DNA of 64,000 nt from Teichococcus aestuarii (GCF_003116135.1 NZ_PDOA01000009.1:116571-180570), one strand, 5' to 3'. Numbered from the stretch's first letter, positions 37,706 to 46,075 are shown. Translations and numbers: made by a program. Notes: generated from the letters alone by a model not told the origin.

Positions 37706-38542
37706 ATGCCCAACAGCACCGCGCCTGATCCCCGCCCCGCCCTGCGCCGCTACCGGGCCCTGTTCATCTCCGACACTCATCTCGGCATGCGGGGCTGCCG
37801 CGCGGAGCTGCTGCTCGACTTCCTCAACCAGGTCGAGTGCGACCATCTCTACCTGATCGGCGACATCATCGATGGCTGGCGCCTCCGCCGCTCCTGGTAC
37901 TGGGAGCCGGGGCACGACCTGGTCATCCGCCGCGTGCTGGCCATGGCCCGCGCCGGCACCCGCGTCACCTACATCCCCGGCAACCACGACGAGGTGTTCC
38001 GCGACTGGGCCGGGCCGGAGTTCGAGGTGGCCGGCGTCGCGCTGCTGCGCGAGGCGGTGCATGAGGCGGCCGATGGCCGGCGTTTCCTGCTGATCCATGG
38101 CGACGAGTTCGACAGCGTGGTGCGCTACGCCACGCTGCTCGCCCATCTGGGCGACTGGGCCTATGACGCGGCGCTGGTGGCCAACCGCTGGTTCAACGCG
38201 GCGCGGCGCCGCCTCGGCTACCCGTACTGGTCGCTCAGCCAGTGGCTGAAGCGCCAGGTGAAGGAGGCGGTGAAGGCGATCGACCGATTCGAGGTGGCGC
38301 TGGCCGAGGAGGCGCGGCGGCGGGGCCTGGACGGCGTGATCTGCGGCCACATCCACCACGCCGAGATGCGCATGGTGAACGGCGTGCTCTACATGAACGA
38401 TGGCGACTGGGTGGAAAGCTGCACCGCGCTGGTGGAGAACGCCGATGGCCGCTTCGAGCTGATCGACTGGGCCGCCGAGCAGCGCCGGCGCCACGCCGCG
38501 CCGCCTGCCCTGCCGGCGCCCGTCGCCTTGCCGGCGGCATGA
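37706..38542 (+). CDS. plcP: PlcP-like metallophosphoesterase (phospholipase C-type; LpxH-like fold)
   Basis: A 278-aa cytoplasmic calcineurin-like phosphoesterase. Dinuclear metal motifs: SDTHLG (GDxHG-type), GDIIDGW, PGNHDE, IHGDEFDS and GHIHHAE. General annotation would give UDP-2,3-diacylglucosamine pyrophosphatase, but the length, the SWYWEPGHD insertion, the Pho box and the glycosyltransferase immediately downstream match PlcP, the enzyme known in Sinorhizobium and marine alphaproteobacteria to release diacylglycerol from phospholipids when phosphate is short. AAGGGAAG lies ~5 nt before ATG 37706. The assignment as PlcP rather than an LpxH-like enzyme rests on context. Confidence 0.75.
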   Translation: MPNSTAPDPRPALRRYRALFISDTHLGMRGCRAELLLDFLNQVECDHLYLIGDIIDGWRLRRSWYWEPGHDLVIRRVLAMARAGTRVTYIPGNHDEVFRDWAGPEFEVAGVALLREAVHEAADGRRFLLIHGDEFDSVVRYATLLAHLGDWAYDAALVANRWFNAARRRLGYPYWSLSQWLKRQVKEAVKAIDRFEVALAEEARRRGLDGVICGHIHHAEMRMVNGVLYMNDGDWVESCTALVENADGRFELIDWAAEQRRRHAAPPALPAPVALPAA

Positions 38543-38543
38543 G

Positions 38544-39560
38544 ATGCGCATCCTGATCGTCTCCGACGCCTGGGCGCCCCAGGTGAACGGCGTGGTGCGC
38601 ACCCTTGGCATGGTCTCCGCCGCGCTGCGGCGCGGCGGCGACACGGTGGAGGTGCTGGGGCCGGACCGCTTCCGCGGCCTCGCCGTGCCCGGTGAGCCGG
38701 GCCTCCGCCTGGCGCTGGGAGCGGGGCCGCAGCTGGGTGCCCTGGCCGGGGTCTTCGCGCCGGACGCCGTGCACATCGCCACCGAGGGGCCGCTCGGCTG
38801 GAGCATGCGCCGACTCTGCCGGGCCCGCGGCTGGTCCTTCACCACGGCCTTCCACACCCGCTTCCCGGATTACCTGCGGGCGCGGCTCGGCGTCCCGGCG
38901 GCGATCTCCTGGCATGTGCTGCGGCGCTTCCATGCCGCTGCCGCCGGCACCTTCGTCGCCACCGAGGCGCTGCGGCAGGAGCTGGCGGGGCAGGGCTTCA
39001 CCCGCCTGCGCCCCTGGTCGCGCGGCGTGGACACCGCCCTGTTCCAGCCTGGCCCGCGCGACGCCTTTGCCGGCTTGCCGCGGCCCATCTTCCTGTGCGC
39101 CGGGCGCGTCGCGCCGGAGAAGGGGGTGGAGGACTTCCTGGCCCTGCCGCTCCCGGGCAGCAAGGTGGTGGTGGGGGACGGACCGCTGCGCGCCACGCTG
39201 GAGCGGCGCTACCCCGAGGTGCGCTTCACCGGCTTCCTGCACCGCGAGGCGCTGGCGGCCGCCTACGCGGCGGCCGACGTGATGGTGTTCCCCTCCCGGA
39301 CCGACACCTTCGGGCTGGTGCTGCTGGAGGCGATGGCCTGCGGCACGCCGATCGCCGCCTACCCGCAGCCCGGGCCGCGCACCGTGCTGGGCAACGCCGA
39401 GCCGCCCCTGAACATCGGGGCGATGGACACGGACCTGCGCGCCGCCTGCCTGCGCGCCCTCTCGGCGGACCGGGCCGCCTGCCGCGCACGGGCGGAGTCC
39501 TTCTCCTGGGAGGCCTGCGCGGCACAGTTCCGCGCCCAGCTCGTGCCGCTACGGGCATAG
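38544..39560 (+). CDS. GT4-type glycosyltransferase, candidate glycolipid synthase (Agt-like)
   Basis: A 338-aa GT-B glycosyltransferase (groups 1/4). N-terminal acceptor domain MRILIVSDAWAPQVNGVVRTL with TEGPLGWS and FHTRFPDYL; C-terminal donor domain with CAGRVAPEKGVEDFLALPLPG, GFLHREALAAAYAAADVMVFPS and the nucleotide-sugar motif TDTFGLVLLEAMACGTPI. It starts 1 bp after the PlcP-like stop, so the two act together: PlcP yields diacylglycerol and this enzyme would glycosylate it to a phosphorus-free membrane lipid. The family also includes GDP-mannose alpha-mannosyltransferases, an alternative reading. No membrane helix is present. Confidence 0.85.
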   Translation: MRILIVSDAWAPQVNGVVRTLGMVSAALRRGGDTVEVLGPDRFRGLAVPGEPGLRLALGAGPQLGALAGVFAPDAVHIATEGPLGWSMRRLCRARGWSFTTAFHTRFPDYLRARLGVPAAISWHVLRRFHAAAAGTFVATEALRQELAGQGFTRLRPWSRGVDTALFQPGPRDAFAGLPRPIFLCAGRVAPEKGVEDFLALPLPGSKVVVGDGPLRATLERRYPEVRFTGFLHREALAAAYAAADVMVFPSRTDTFGLVLLEAMACGTPIAAYPQPGPRTVLGNAEPPLNIGAMDTDLRAACLRALSADRAACRARAESFSWEACAAQFRAQLVPLRA

Positions 39561-39603
39561 GCAAAAGGGCCGGGGAGGGGCCACACCCCCCCCGGCATGC
39601 CTC

Positions 39604-40230
39604 TCATTGCGGCGTGTAGCGCCAGACGCTGGCGGGCGGGAAGTTGCGCGGCGTCCAGGCCTCGCGCCGGGCGCTCAGGCCGAGCCTGCGCCAGGGCAGG
39701 GGCGAGGTGATGCAGTAGCTGTAGAGCAGGAAGCCGAGCCCCGGCGCCACCGCCTCCAGGCTCGCCAGGAAGCGGCGCTGGCGCTCCAGCGGCAGCAGCA
39801 CCAGCGGGATGCCGCAGATGGCGGTGCCGATCCGCCCCCGGGCCTCGGGCGGCAGGCAGCCGGGCAGGTCGAAGGCGTCGCCCTGCACCACGCGCACGCC
39901 GGGCAGCACCCGGCGCAGATGCGCCGCCATCTCCGGCACGATCTCGACGACGATCAGCCGCTCCGGCGGCACGCCCCGCTCCAGCAGGGCGCGCGACAGC
40001 ACTCCGGTGCCCGCCCCCAGCTCCAGCACGTACTCCCCGGGCCCCTGGCTCGTCAGCGCCGCGATGCGGCGGCAGAGGGTGGGGGAGGAGGGCACCACGG
40101 ACCCCATCTGCAGGGGATTGGCCAGCCAGCGCCGCAGAAACAGACCGGCATGGGCGACCTTCCCGGGCGGAACCTCGGCATGCGGGGGCAGTGCGTCGGG
40201 CATGCGGAACCTCAGCTTGATGATCCGCAT
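39604..40230 (-). CDS. PmtA-like SAM-dependent phospholipid N-methyltransferase
   Basis: A 208-aa Rossmann-fold methyltransferase. FLRRWLANPLQMGSVVPSSP is the N-terminal signature of rhizobial-type PmtA (phosphatidylethanolamine N-methyltransferase); the SAM motif VLELGAGTGVLSRAL and the acidic IVVEIVPEM follow, then VVQGDAFDL. It would make phosphatidylcholine from phosphatidylethanolamine at the membrane surface. It converges on the glycosyltransferase gene, leaving 43 bp that contain a GC-rich imperfect hairpin (39569-39596). KsgA/RsmA-like methyltransferases are the main alternative. Confidence 0.75.
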   Translation of the reverse strand: MRIIKLRFRMPDALPPHAEVPPGKVAHAGLFLRRWLANPLQMGSVVPSSPTLCRRIAALTSQGPGEYVLELGAGTGVLSRALLERGVPPERLIVVEIVPEMAAHLRRVLPGVRVVQGDAFDLPGCLPPEARGRIGTAICGIPLVLLPLERQRRFLASLEAVAPGLGFLLYSYCITSPLPWRRLGLSARREAWTPRNFPPASVWRYTPQ

Positions 40231-40367
40231 TCGTTAACCCGCGGCCTGCGACAGATGCGTGGCGGCGGCATGACGTTCCGGCGAAGCAGGGCGGCCGCCA
40301 CGGCTGCCCGCGGTGGTCCTCCGCCCCGTCACATCGCGCCGCGCCCTCTCAGGCCGGCAGCGGGCAC

Positions 40368-40589
40368 CTAATGAACGGAGGGCCGCAGCTTGCGCAGCAG
40401 CGCCAGGAGCCGCGGCGGCAGCGGCTCCTCGGCCGCGTCCTGGTATTCCTCGCGCAGGCGCTCGTCGAGCCAGTCCCGCCGCGTGTTCCCGGCGTCAGGG
40501 CTGGCGATGCCGGCCGCCTTGTCCTCGGGTGCCGTTTCGCTGGCCTGATCTTCCTCGGCAGGCACGGGCGCAGGGACGGATTTAGCCAC
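40368..40589 (-). CDS. nepR: NepR family anti-sigma factor
   Basis: A 73-aa protein with a disordered acidic N-terminus and the NepR core LDERLREEYQDAAEEPLPPRLLALLRKL, two short helices that bind the general-stress sigma factor EcfG. It starts at GTG behind an AGAGAG purine run. It diverges from phyR by 172 bp, the arrangement seen in alphaproteobacterial general stress loci, but no ecfG sigma gene or PhyK-type kinase is adjacent. In the family, phosphorylated PhyR captures NepR and frees the sigma factor. Confidence 0.85.
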   Translation of the reverse strand: MAKSVPAPVPAEEDQASETAPEDKAAGIASPDAGNTRRDWLDERLREEYQDAAEEPLPPRLLALLRKLRPSVH

Positions 40590-40761
40590 GCGGGGGCTCT
40601 CTTCTCACGAAGTGGTGTGCCATCGTAAAGGCATAGGCCTGTGCATTTCGACAGGGAAGTTGTAACGGTGAGGCCTTCGGTCTGAAATTCAAGCGCGCCC
40701 CGCCGGCCGAAAACCCGCCGGCACGGAGGTTGGTTGCCAGGAGCAGGAAGGTCACGCGAGC

Positions 40762-41607
40762 ATGGGCTCTGACCCCGCCGACCTGTTACCCGTCCTGCGG
40801 GCCCTGCGCCGCTACACCCACGCCGCACTCGGGTCCCGCGTGCTGGCCGACCGCGTGGTGGAAGTCGCGCTGAATGATCTGCTGACCGACGAATCGCGCC
40901 GCCCTTCGAAACGCTCTCCGGGGCGGCTGCGGCTCTACCGCGCGGTGCAGGACCGGCTCTCCAGCCTCCTGGACTGCCCGCCTCCCCATCCGGGCCGGCT
41001 CGTGGAAGCGCTGCCGGAAGAGGCCGAATCGCAGGCGCATGCGCTGGTCCGGCTCTGGCTGCGGCGCCGGCTGCGGCGGCTGACGGCGCCGCAGCGCCAC
41101 GCCTTGCTGCTGTGCCACCTGGAAGGCTTCACCCCGTTGCAGATCGCCCGCATCCTCCGGGTCGATCCGGGCGCCGCGCGCACCCTGCTGGCGCAGGCCT
41201 GGGCCATCACCGTGCCGCCCTGCCCGGCGGAGATCCTGATCATCGAGGACGAGATGCTGACGGCGCTCGACATGTCGATGACGATGCGCGACCTCGGCCA
41301 TACCGTACTGGGCATCGCCAGCTCGGCGCGGGAGGCCGAGATGCTGCTGAAGGACGGGCGGCCCGACCTGATCCTGTCCGAGCTGCGGCTGGCCACCGGC
41401 GCCGGCCAGGCGATGCTGCGCCAGCTCGGCGCGGCGGACGCGGCGCCCATCGTCTTCGTGACGGCGAGCGAGGAGCCGATTCCCCTGCCGGGGCAGCGCG
41501 CCCCGGCCTTCGTGGTGCGCAAGCCCTTCTGCGCCCGGCACCTGGCGATGGCGGTGTGCGACGCCCTGGCCGCCGGGCGCGAGCGCCGCCTGACGCTCAG
41601 CGCCTGA
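40762..41607 (+). CDS. phyR: PhyR-type response regulator with Glu at the phosphoacceptor site
   Basis: A 281-aa anti-anti-sigma factor of the general stress response: N-terminal sigma-like domain (about 1-150; TAPQRHALLLCHLEGFTPLQIARIL is the sigma4-like helix-turn-helix) and C-terminal receiver (about 155-270). The receiver has acidic IIEDE, Thr in FVTAS and Lys in VRKPF, yet the residue aligned with the phosphoacceptor Asp (PhyR ...LADIQL) is Glu207 in ILSELRLATG (codon GAG at 41380-41382). Glu can mimic phospho-Asp, so it may be constitutively competent for NepR binding, or regulated differently. It is convergent with a deformylase gene; a hairpin lies between. Confidence 0.85.
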   Translation: MGSDPADLLPVLRALRRYTHAALGSRVLADRVVEVALNDLLTDESRRPSKRSPGRLRLYRAVQDRLSSLLDCPPPHPGRLVEALPEEAESQAHALVRLWLRRRLRRLTAPQRHALLLCHLEGFTPLQIARILRVDPGAARTLLAQAWAITVPPCPAEILIIEDEMLTALDMSMTMRDLGHTVLGIASSAREAEMLLKDGRPDLILSELRLATGAGQAMLRQLGAADAAPIVFVTASEEPIPLPGQRAPAFVVRKPFCARHLAMAVCDALAAGRERRLTLSA

Positions 41608-41613
41608 GTCTCA

Positions 41614-41638
41614 GCGCCTGACGCGCGGCGTCAGGCGC
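41614..41638. terminator. Bidirectional hairpin between phyR and def
   Basis: A perfect 11-bp stem GCGCCTGACGC / GCGTCAGGCGC with a GCG loop, starting 7 bp after the phyR stop and reaching into the last codons of the convergent deformylase gene. No long T tract. Confidence 0.55.
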
Positions 41639-42221
41639 CAGCGGCCCCGGCTTCGGCGGCCCCGGCTTCCTGGCGGGCCTCGGCCAGGGCCTGCGCCTCC
41701 TGCACGCGGGCGATCTCCTCGTTGAAGCCCATCAGCCGGAAATCGGTCATCCGCGTCGGGTAGAGGATGCCGTCGAGATGGTCGTTCTCGTGCTGGACGA
41801 CGCCGGCATGGAAGCCGCCCACCTCGGCCGAGATGGTGCGGCCATCGCAATCCTGCCCGGTGTAGCGCACCCGCCTGTAGCGCGGCACGGCGGCGCGCAG
41901 GCCGGGGATGGAGAGGCAGCCTTCCCAGCGGAGATGCTTCTCCTCGCCCAGCGGCTCGACCACCGGGTTGATCAGCACGGTGTTGCCCACCGGCACGTCG
42001 TCCGGCGCGCCGGTGGCGCGGTTGGGCAGGACGCGGAAGACGAAGAGCCGCAACGGCACATGCACCTGCGGCGCGGCGAGGCCGGCACCCGGCGCATCCT
42101 CCATCGTCTCGAACATGTCCTGCACCAGTCGGCGGATCTCCGGCGCGCCGGGGTCCGGCACCGGCTGGCACCGCTCCAGCAGAACGGGGTGGCCCATGCG
42201 GGCGATCTTCAGAATGGCCAT
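41631..42221 (-). CDS. def: Peptide deformylase, copy 1
   Basis: A 196-aa metalloenzyme removing the formyl group from nascent N-formyl-Met. The three motifs are intact: GAGLAAPQ, EGCLSIP and QHENDHLDG (HExxH Zn ligands). It carries a C-terminal Ala/Glu-rich extension of ~25 residues. Compared with the fmt-linked copy at 52 kb ([24 protein letters not shown]), it resembles the second, non-fmt-linked class of bacterial deformylases with substitutions around the active site. The start at ATG 42221 gives the normal MAILKIARMGHPVL. Confidence 0.94.
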   Translation of the reverse strand: MAILKIARMGHPVLLERCQPVPDPGAPEIRRLVQDMFETMEDAPGAGLAAPQVHVPLRLFVFRVLPNRATGAPDDVPVGNTVLINPVVEPLGEEKHLRWEGCLSIPGLRAAVPRYRRVRYTGQDCDGRTISAEVGGFHAGVVQHENDHLDGILYPTRMTDFRLMGFNEEIARVQEAQALAEARQEAGAAEAGAAGA

Positions 42222-42330
42222 GCCGGTTCCTGCGGAGAAAGGGTTTCTGGCGGGCACCGAATGTGCGGGAGGCGCCGCCCGGCCGCAACACCGCCCCTCG
42301 CTTCCGCCGGCCCGGTCCGGCCGCGGCCCT

Positions 42331-43716
42331 TCAGCCCAGGAGGTCGTCCGTGCGGCCTTCCTGGGAGCCGTACAGGATGTAGTGCCGTGCGGCCGCGTCC
42401 TGGTCGGCGCCGAAGGCGACCTGGAGATCGACATAGTTGGTCAGGTACTGCACGGCGTCGAAGCTGACCTTGCGGCCCTCGAACCGTCCGTACTGGAGGT
42501 AGTGCAGGGCGCCGGCCTCGCGGTTGGCGCCGAAGGCGTCGATCAGGTCGTCATGGGAGGCGATGTAGTCGAGGGCGTCGAACAGCACCGTCCGCCCTTC
42601 GTGCCGGCCCTGCTCGATATAGTGCGCCGCCGCCCTGTCCTGGTTGCTGCCGAAGGCCAGGATGAGGTCGGTGTAGGAGGCGGTGTATTCGAGGCTCTCG
42701 AACCGCGTCACGCGCCCCTCGGCCCAGCCATGCGTCATCTGGTGCAGGGCGCCGGCCTCCCGGTCGGTGCCGAAGGCGTTCATCAGGTCCGCGTAGGAGG
42801 CGGTGTATTCGAGGGCGTTGAAGGTGACCGCCCGTTTCTCCGCATGGCCCTGCCGGATGTAGTGGGCGATGGCGGCCTGCACATCGATGCCGAGGTTCAG
42901 CTGCAGGTCCGCGTGGGAGGCGAGGTATTCCGCGCCCTGGAAGGCCACCGGCCGCCCCTCGCGGGCGCCATGATGCAGGTAATGCTCGAATCCGGCCGCC
43001 GCATCGGCACCGAAGGCGCGGATCAACTCCGGATTGGCGGCGATGTAGGCCAGCGGCGCGAAGCTCTCGCCGATGGCGGGGCGGAGCTCGCCGCTGGTGA
43101 ACTGGAGGCGCTCGACGCCGATCAGCCGGTCGCTTCCCTCCAGCGCCAGGGCGGAGGCGGTCAGCGGGATGGTGGCCAGGGTGCCGCTCCACGCCACCAG
43201 CCGGTACTCGGCGGCCTGGCCGTTCAGCACCACCGTGTCCAGCCCGGCTCCGCCATCGATCACGTCGTCGCCGGGGCCGGGCAGGGCGGTGTCGTTGCCG
43301 GCGCCCAGCCGCAGCACGTCGTTCCCCGCATAGGCGCGCACATGGTCGTCGAGCGGTGAGCCGGACAGGATGTCGTCGCCGGCCAGAAGGGCGGCGCGGG
43401 CGGCCTCGCTCATGCCGTGCCAGGTGCCGCCCAGCAGCTGGCCGACCGGCATGGAAAGCCCCTCCACCCTGAGGGTGGTGATGCCGTCCCGGCTCTCCTG
43501 GAAGCCGGAGACGGTGCCCTGCGCGGGAGCGCCATAGGCATCGTACTGGAAGCCGCTGCCGAAGAACTCGAGGGCGTAGGAGGCATCCCCGGTGAATCTC
43601 AGATCCGCCCGGGCATAGCCTGCCTGCCGTGAACTAAACGTCAGGTAATTCCAGGAAACAGCCTCCGGATTCCGGAAATCGAGGCTGGTCCGGCTTCCGG
43701 CTGTGATCTGCACCAT
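42331..43716 (-). CDS. RTX/tandem-repeat protein, probable type I secretion substrate
   Basis: A 461-aa protein without signal peptide. Residues 1-130 form a beta-rich N-domain; about 131-172 hold RTX-like calcium-binding segments (AYAGNDVL, LGAGNDT, GPGDDVIDGGAGLDTV); about 218-455 comprise six ~40-aa repeats of pattern F.ALEYiASyaDL..AFG.....aA.HYi..G..EGR. The short tail TDDLLG is acidic. RTX motifs plus absence of an N-terminal signal indicate secretion by an ABC/HlyD system like the one at 7-10 kb (inference). The start at ATG 43716 has AGGAA about 9 nt upstream. Function outside the cell is unknown; surface or biofilm roles are common. Confidence 0.8.
   Translation of the reverse strand: MVQITAGSRTSLDFRNPEAVSWNYLTFSSRQAGYARADLRFTGDASYALEFFGSGFQYDAYGAPAQGTVSGFQESRDGITTLRVEGLSMPVGQLLGGTWHGMSEAARAALLAGDDILSGSPLDDHVRAYAGNDVLRLGAGNDTALPGPGDDVIDGGAGLDTVVLNGQAAEYRLVAWSGTLATIPLTASALALEGSDRLIGVERLQFTSGELRPAIGESFAPLAYIAANPELIRAFGADAAAGFEHYLHHGAREGRPVAFQGAEYLASHADLQLNLGIDVQAAIAHYIRQGHAEKRAVTFNALEYTASYADLMNAFGTDREAGALHQMTHGWAEGRVTRFESLEYTASYTDLILAFGSNQDRAAAHYIEQGRHEGRTVLFDALDYIASHDDLIDAFGANREAGALHYLQYGRFEGRKVSFDAVQYLTNYVDLQVAFGADQDAAARHYILYGSQEGRTDDLLG
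42352..43062 (-). repeat. Six 120-bp (40-aa) coding repeats in the RTX-like protein
   Basis: Six consecutive diverged copies of a 40-residue module, each beginning with F-x-x-x-x-Y and holding ...DL...FG... and a closing G-x-x-E-(G/K)-R. The last copy is shortened to about 37 residues. Copies are similar in protein but not identical in DNA, so the array is old rather than newly amplified. Confidence 0.85.
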
Positions 43717-43912
43717 TGGTCTGTTCCTGGGCCACGGCTTCCTGAGTTTCTTGTTGTTAACACAGAGGCCGCAGGCTGGCCCAGCCGAGTCGCAGGTTGC
43801 GGCGCCGCTGAACGGGAAGGGAAGGCTGCGGAAATTCGCACGTTGCAAAAGGCGAATTTTCTGCTAGGTTTTCCATCACGAAAAATTGATTAACACATGA
43901 CAGGGCGCTCAG

Positions 43913-44392
43913 ATGCAGCGGAAGCCGACCGATTTTTCGGACGCCATGGCGGGGATCGACCAGGCCATGCTCGATGACGTCGCCGAGGCCGGCGAGGTGC
44001 GGAGGATGTCCAGCGCCGCCTTCCTCAAGATCGGCGCCATGCATGGCGTGACCGTCGAGATCGAGCCGCCGCTCGGCGCCGACGGGGATGTGCCGCTCCT
44101 GGTGCGGCAGGGGCTGGTGATTCGCTGCATGCTGCCGCGCGGCATCTCGGCCGCCTGGCTGGCCGCCGCGCTGGCCGAGGGCCCGGTGGCGCAGCTGGTG
44201 CAGAAGGTGCTGGATGGCCACCGGCTGAACCTGACCGCCGATGGTGGCACCGGGCAGCTGAGCCGCGGGGCGGAACTGGCCCGCAGCCGGCTGCTGGAGA
44301 CCCTCTCCGCCATGTCGCCGCTGCTGCCGGCCATGGCTCCCACCAGGAGCCGCCGCCCGCGCAAGGCCCCGCTGCAGCTGGCAGCGGCCTGA
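43913..44392 (+). CDS. Hypothetical protein, unknown
   Basis: A 159-aa soluble protein. No signal peptide, helix-rich, with a central LLVRQGLVIRCMLPRGISAAWLAAALAEGP region and a basic tail (TRSRRPRKAP). I do not recognise a family. The short AT-rich stretch before it (about 43840-43912) contains a TTGCAA / TAGGTT pair that could act as -35/-10 for this gene, and it diverges from the RTX-like gene. The coding pattern (GC-rich third positions) is consistent with a real gene. Confidence 0.6.
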   Translation: MQRKPTDFSDAMAGIDQAMLDDVAEAGEVRRMSSAAFLKIGAMHGVTVEIEPPLGADGDVPLLVRQGLVIRCMLPRGISAAWLAAALAEGPVAQLVQKVLDGHRLNLTADGGTGQLSRGAELARSRLLETLSAMSPLLPAMAPTRSRRPRKAPLQLAAA

Positions 44393-44603
44393 GGAGGCTG
44401 ATGGCCGGCGTGCCGGCCGCGAGGGTTCCGCCCGCGCGGGGAGCGCGGGGCTGATCGAAGCGTGTCTTGAGCTTGCGCTTGGCGACCGCCACAACTCTGC
44501 CCTATGGCAGGGTTAATCGAACGGAAAGGCTGGCCTCCCTCGGCGGGGGGCGGCCTTTTCATGCCATGACCAAGCGCGCGCGCGAGACAGCCGGAGACCC
44601 GAG

Positions 44604-45707
44604 ATGAACGACATGCTGCCCCCCGGCCAGAAGGCCCCGACCAAGCTTCGCCCGGGCGTGGTGACCGGCGCCGACTACCTGGCCCTGCTGGATGCCTGCC
44701 GCGACGGCGGCTACGCCCTGCCGGCGGTGAACGTGGTCGGCACCAACAGCATCAACGCCGTGCTGGAAGCCGCGGCCAAGAACAAGTCCGACGTCATCAT
44801 CCAGCTCTCCAACGGCGGCGCCCGCTTCTTCGCCGGCGAGGGCTGCCCCGATGCCGCCGCCGCCCGCGTGCTGGGCGCCGTCTCCGCCGCGCAGCATGTG
44901 CACACCGTGGCCGCCGCCTATGGCATCTGCGTCGTGCTGCACACCGACCATGCCGACCGCAGCCTGCTCCCCTGGGTCAACGCCATGATCGACCATGGCG
45001 AGGAGCACATGAAGCGCACCGGCAAGCCGCTCTTCTCCTCGCACATGATCGACCTGTCGGCCGAGCCGCTGGACGTCAACATCGAGGAATGCGCCAAGGT
45101 CCTGAAGCGGATGGCGCCGCTCGGCATGAGCCTGGAGATCGAGCTGGGCGTGACCGGCGGCGAGGAGGACGGCATCGGCCATGATGTTGAGGAATCGGCC
45201 GACAACGCCCACCTCTACACCCAGCCCGAGGACGTGCTGAAGGCGTGGGAGGTGCTGGCGCCGATCGGCCATGTCACCGTCGCCGCCTCCTTCGGCAACG
45301 TCCATGGCGTCTACGCCCCCGGCAACGTCAAGCTGCGGCCGGAGATCCTGAAGGGCTCGCAGGAGGCCGTCTCCGCCAAGTTCGGCGGTGGCGAGAAGCC
45401 GATGAGCCTGGTCTTCCACGGCGGCTCCGGCTCCGAGAAGGACAAGATCACCGAGGCGGTGTCCTACGGCGTGTTCAAGATGAACATCGACACGGACACG
45501 CAGTTCGCCTTCGCCGAGCCGGTGGGCGCCTATGTGCAGGCCAGCCCGGTGGCCTTCACCCACCAGATCGACCCCTCCAACGGCAAGCCCACCAAGAAGC
45601 TCTACGACCCGCGCAAGTGGCTGCGCGCCGGCGAGAAGGGCATCGTCAAGCGGCTGGACGAGGCCTTCGCCGATCTCGGCTCCGCCGGCCGTACCCTGGC
45701 GGGCTGA
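44604..45707 (+). CDS. fbaA: Class II fructose-bisphosphate aldolase
   Basis: A 367-aa zinc-dependent aldolase interconverting fructose 1,6-bisphosphate with glyceraldehyde 3-phosphate and dihydroxyacetone phosphate in glycolysis/gluconeogenesis. Zn and catalytic motifs: VLHTDHAD, LEIELGVTGGEEDG, SFGNVHGVYAPGNVKL, VFHGGSGS and KMNIDTDTQFAF. The length and the Gly-rich phosphate-binding segments match the FbaA (class IIA) type. It is flanked by a 211-bp upstream gap and a terminator-like hairpin downstream. Confidence 0.95.
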   Translation: MNDMLPPGQKAPTKLRPGVVTGADYLALLDACRDGGYALPAVNVVGTNSINAVLEAAAKNKSDVIIQLSNGGARFFAGEGCPDAAAARVLGAVSAAQHVHTVAAAYGICVVLHTDHADRSLLPWVNAMIDHGEEHMKRTGKPLFSSHMIDLSAEPLDVNIEECAKVLKRMAPLGMSLEIELGVTGGEEDGIGHDVEESADNAHLYTQPEDVLKAWEVLAPIGHVTVAASFGNVHGVYAPGNVKLRPEILKGSQEAVSAKFGGGEKPMSLVFHGGSGSEKDKITEAVSYGVFKMNIDTDTQFAFAEPVGAYVQASPVAFTHQIDPSNGKPTKKLYDPRKWLRAGEKGIVKRLDEAFADLGSAGRTLAG

Positions 45708-45717
45708 GCCACGGAAA

Positions 45718-45746
45718 CCGGGCGGCGGTGGCGCGCCGCCGCCCGG
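45718..45746 (+). terminator. Hairpin after fructose-bisphosphate aldolase gene
   Basis: An 11-bp perfect stem CCGGGCGGCGG / CCGCCGCCCGG with a 7-nt loop, starting 11 bp after the stop; only a short CCTT follows, so it is a GC-rich terminator candidate. Confidence 0.5.
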
Positions 45747-46075
45747 CCTTCCCGGGGCGCCCCGCCACCCCGGTTGCGGCACGGGCATGGCCGGGCGCCG
45801 CCGGCATCTCGCTGCTTTCCCTGCGCGGGTGCCGTTCTGGCCATCTTCCGGCCTGCAATCCAACCACCGCCCCCGGCATGGCGGCGCTGACACCGGCGCC
45901 CGCCGCGCTGCCGGTTTGGCCGCTGCGCGGCATCTGCCCGGCCTGTGCCCGAAGCACCCCCAAGGGTGCTGCGGGTTCCCGGCATGGCGCCGTCCCACGC
46001 CTGAGGCACGGGCAGCCGGCAATCTTTTTTCAACCTCTGCCGTAACCTTGACCTTGGCGCTGCGTTGCGGCGGCT
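45747..46075. other. Non-coding gap, no gene recognised
   Basis: Several open frames on both strands cross this stretch, but none has a family-like sequence or a good start. A T run (about 46024-46030) and a TTGACC at 46048-46053 just before the acyl-CoA dehydrogenase-like start could belong to its promoter. I see no RNA gene or repeat here. Confidence 0.5.

Noticed and set aside
37706..38542. UDP-2,3-diacylglucosamine pyrophosphatase (LpxH) as firm call
   Set aside because: The fold and motifs are shared, but the Pho box and immediately adjacent lipid-type glycosyltransferase favour PlcP; no other lipid A gene is nearby.
40590..40761. EcfG-type promoter (GGAAC ... CGTT) between nepR and phyR
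   Set aside because: No spacing-consistent GGAAC/CGTT pair was found on either strand.
42352..43062. CRISPR-like array
   Set aside because: The 120-bp periodicity is in frame within a protein-coding gene and copies diverge; no short identical repeats with unique spacers. No CRISPR was seen anywhere in the window.
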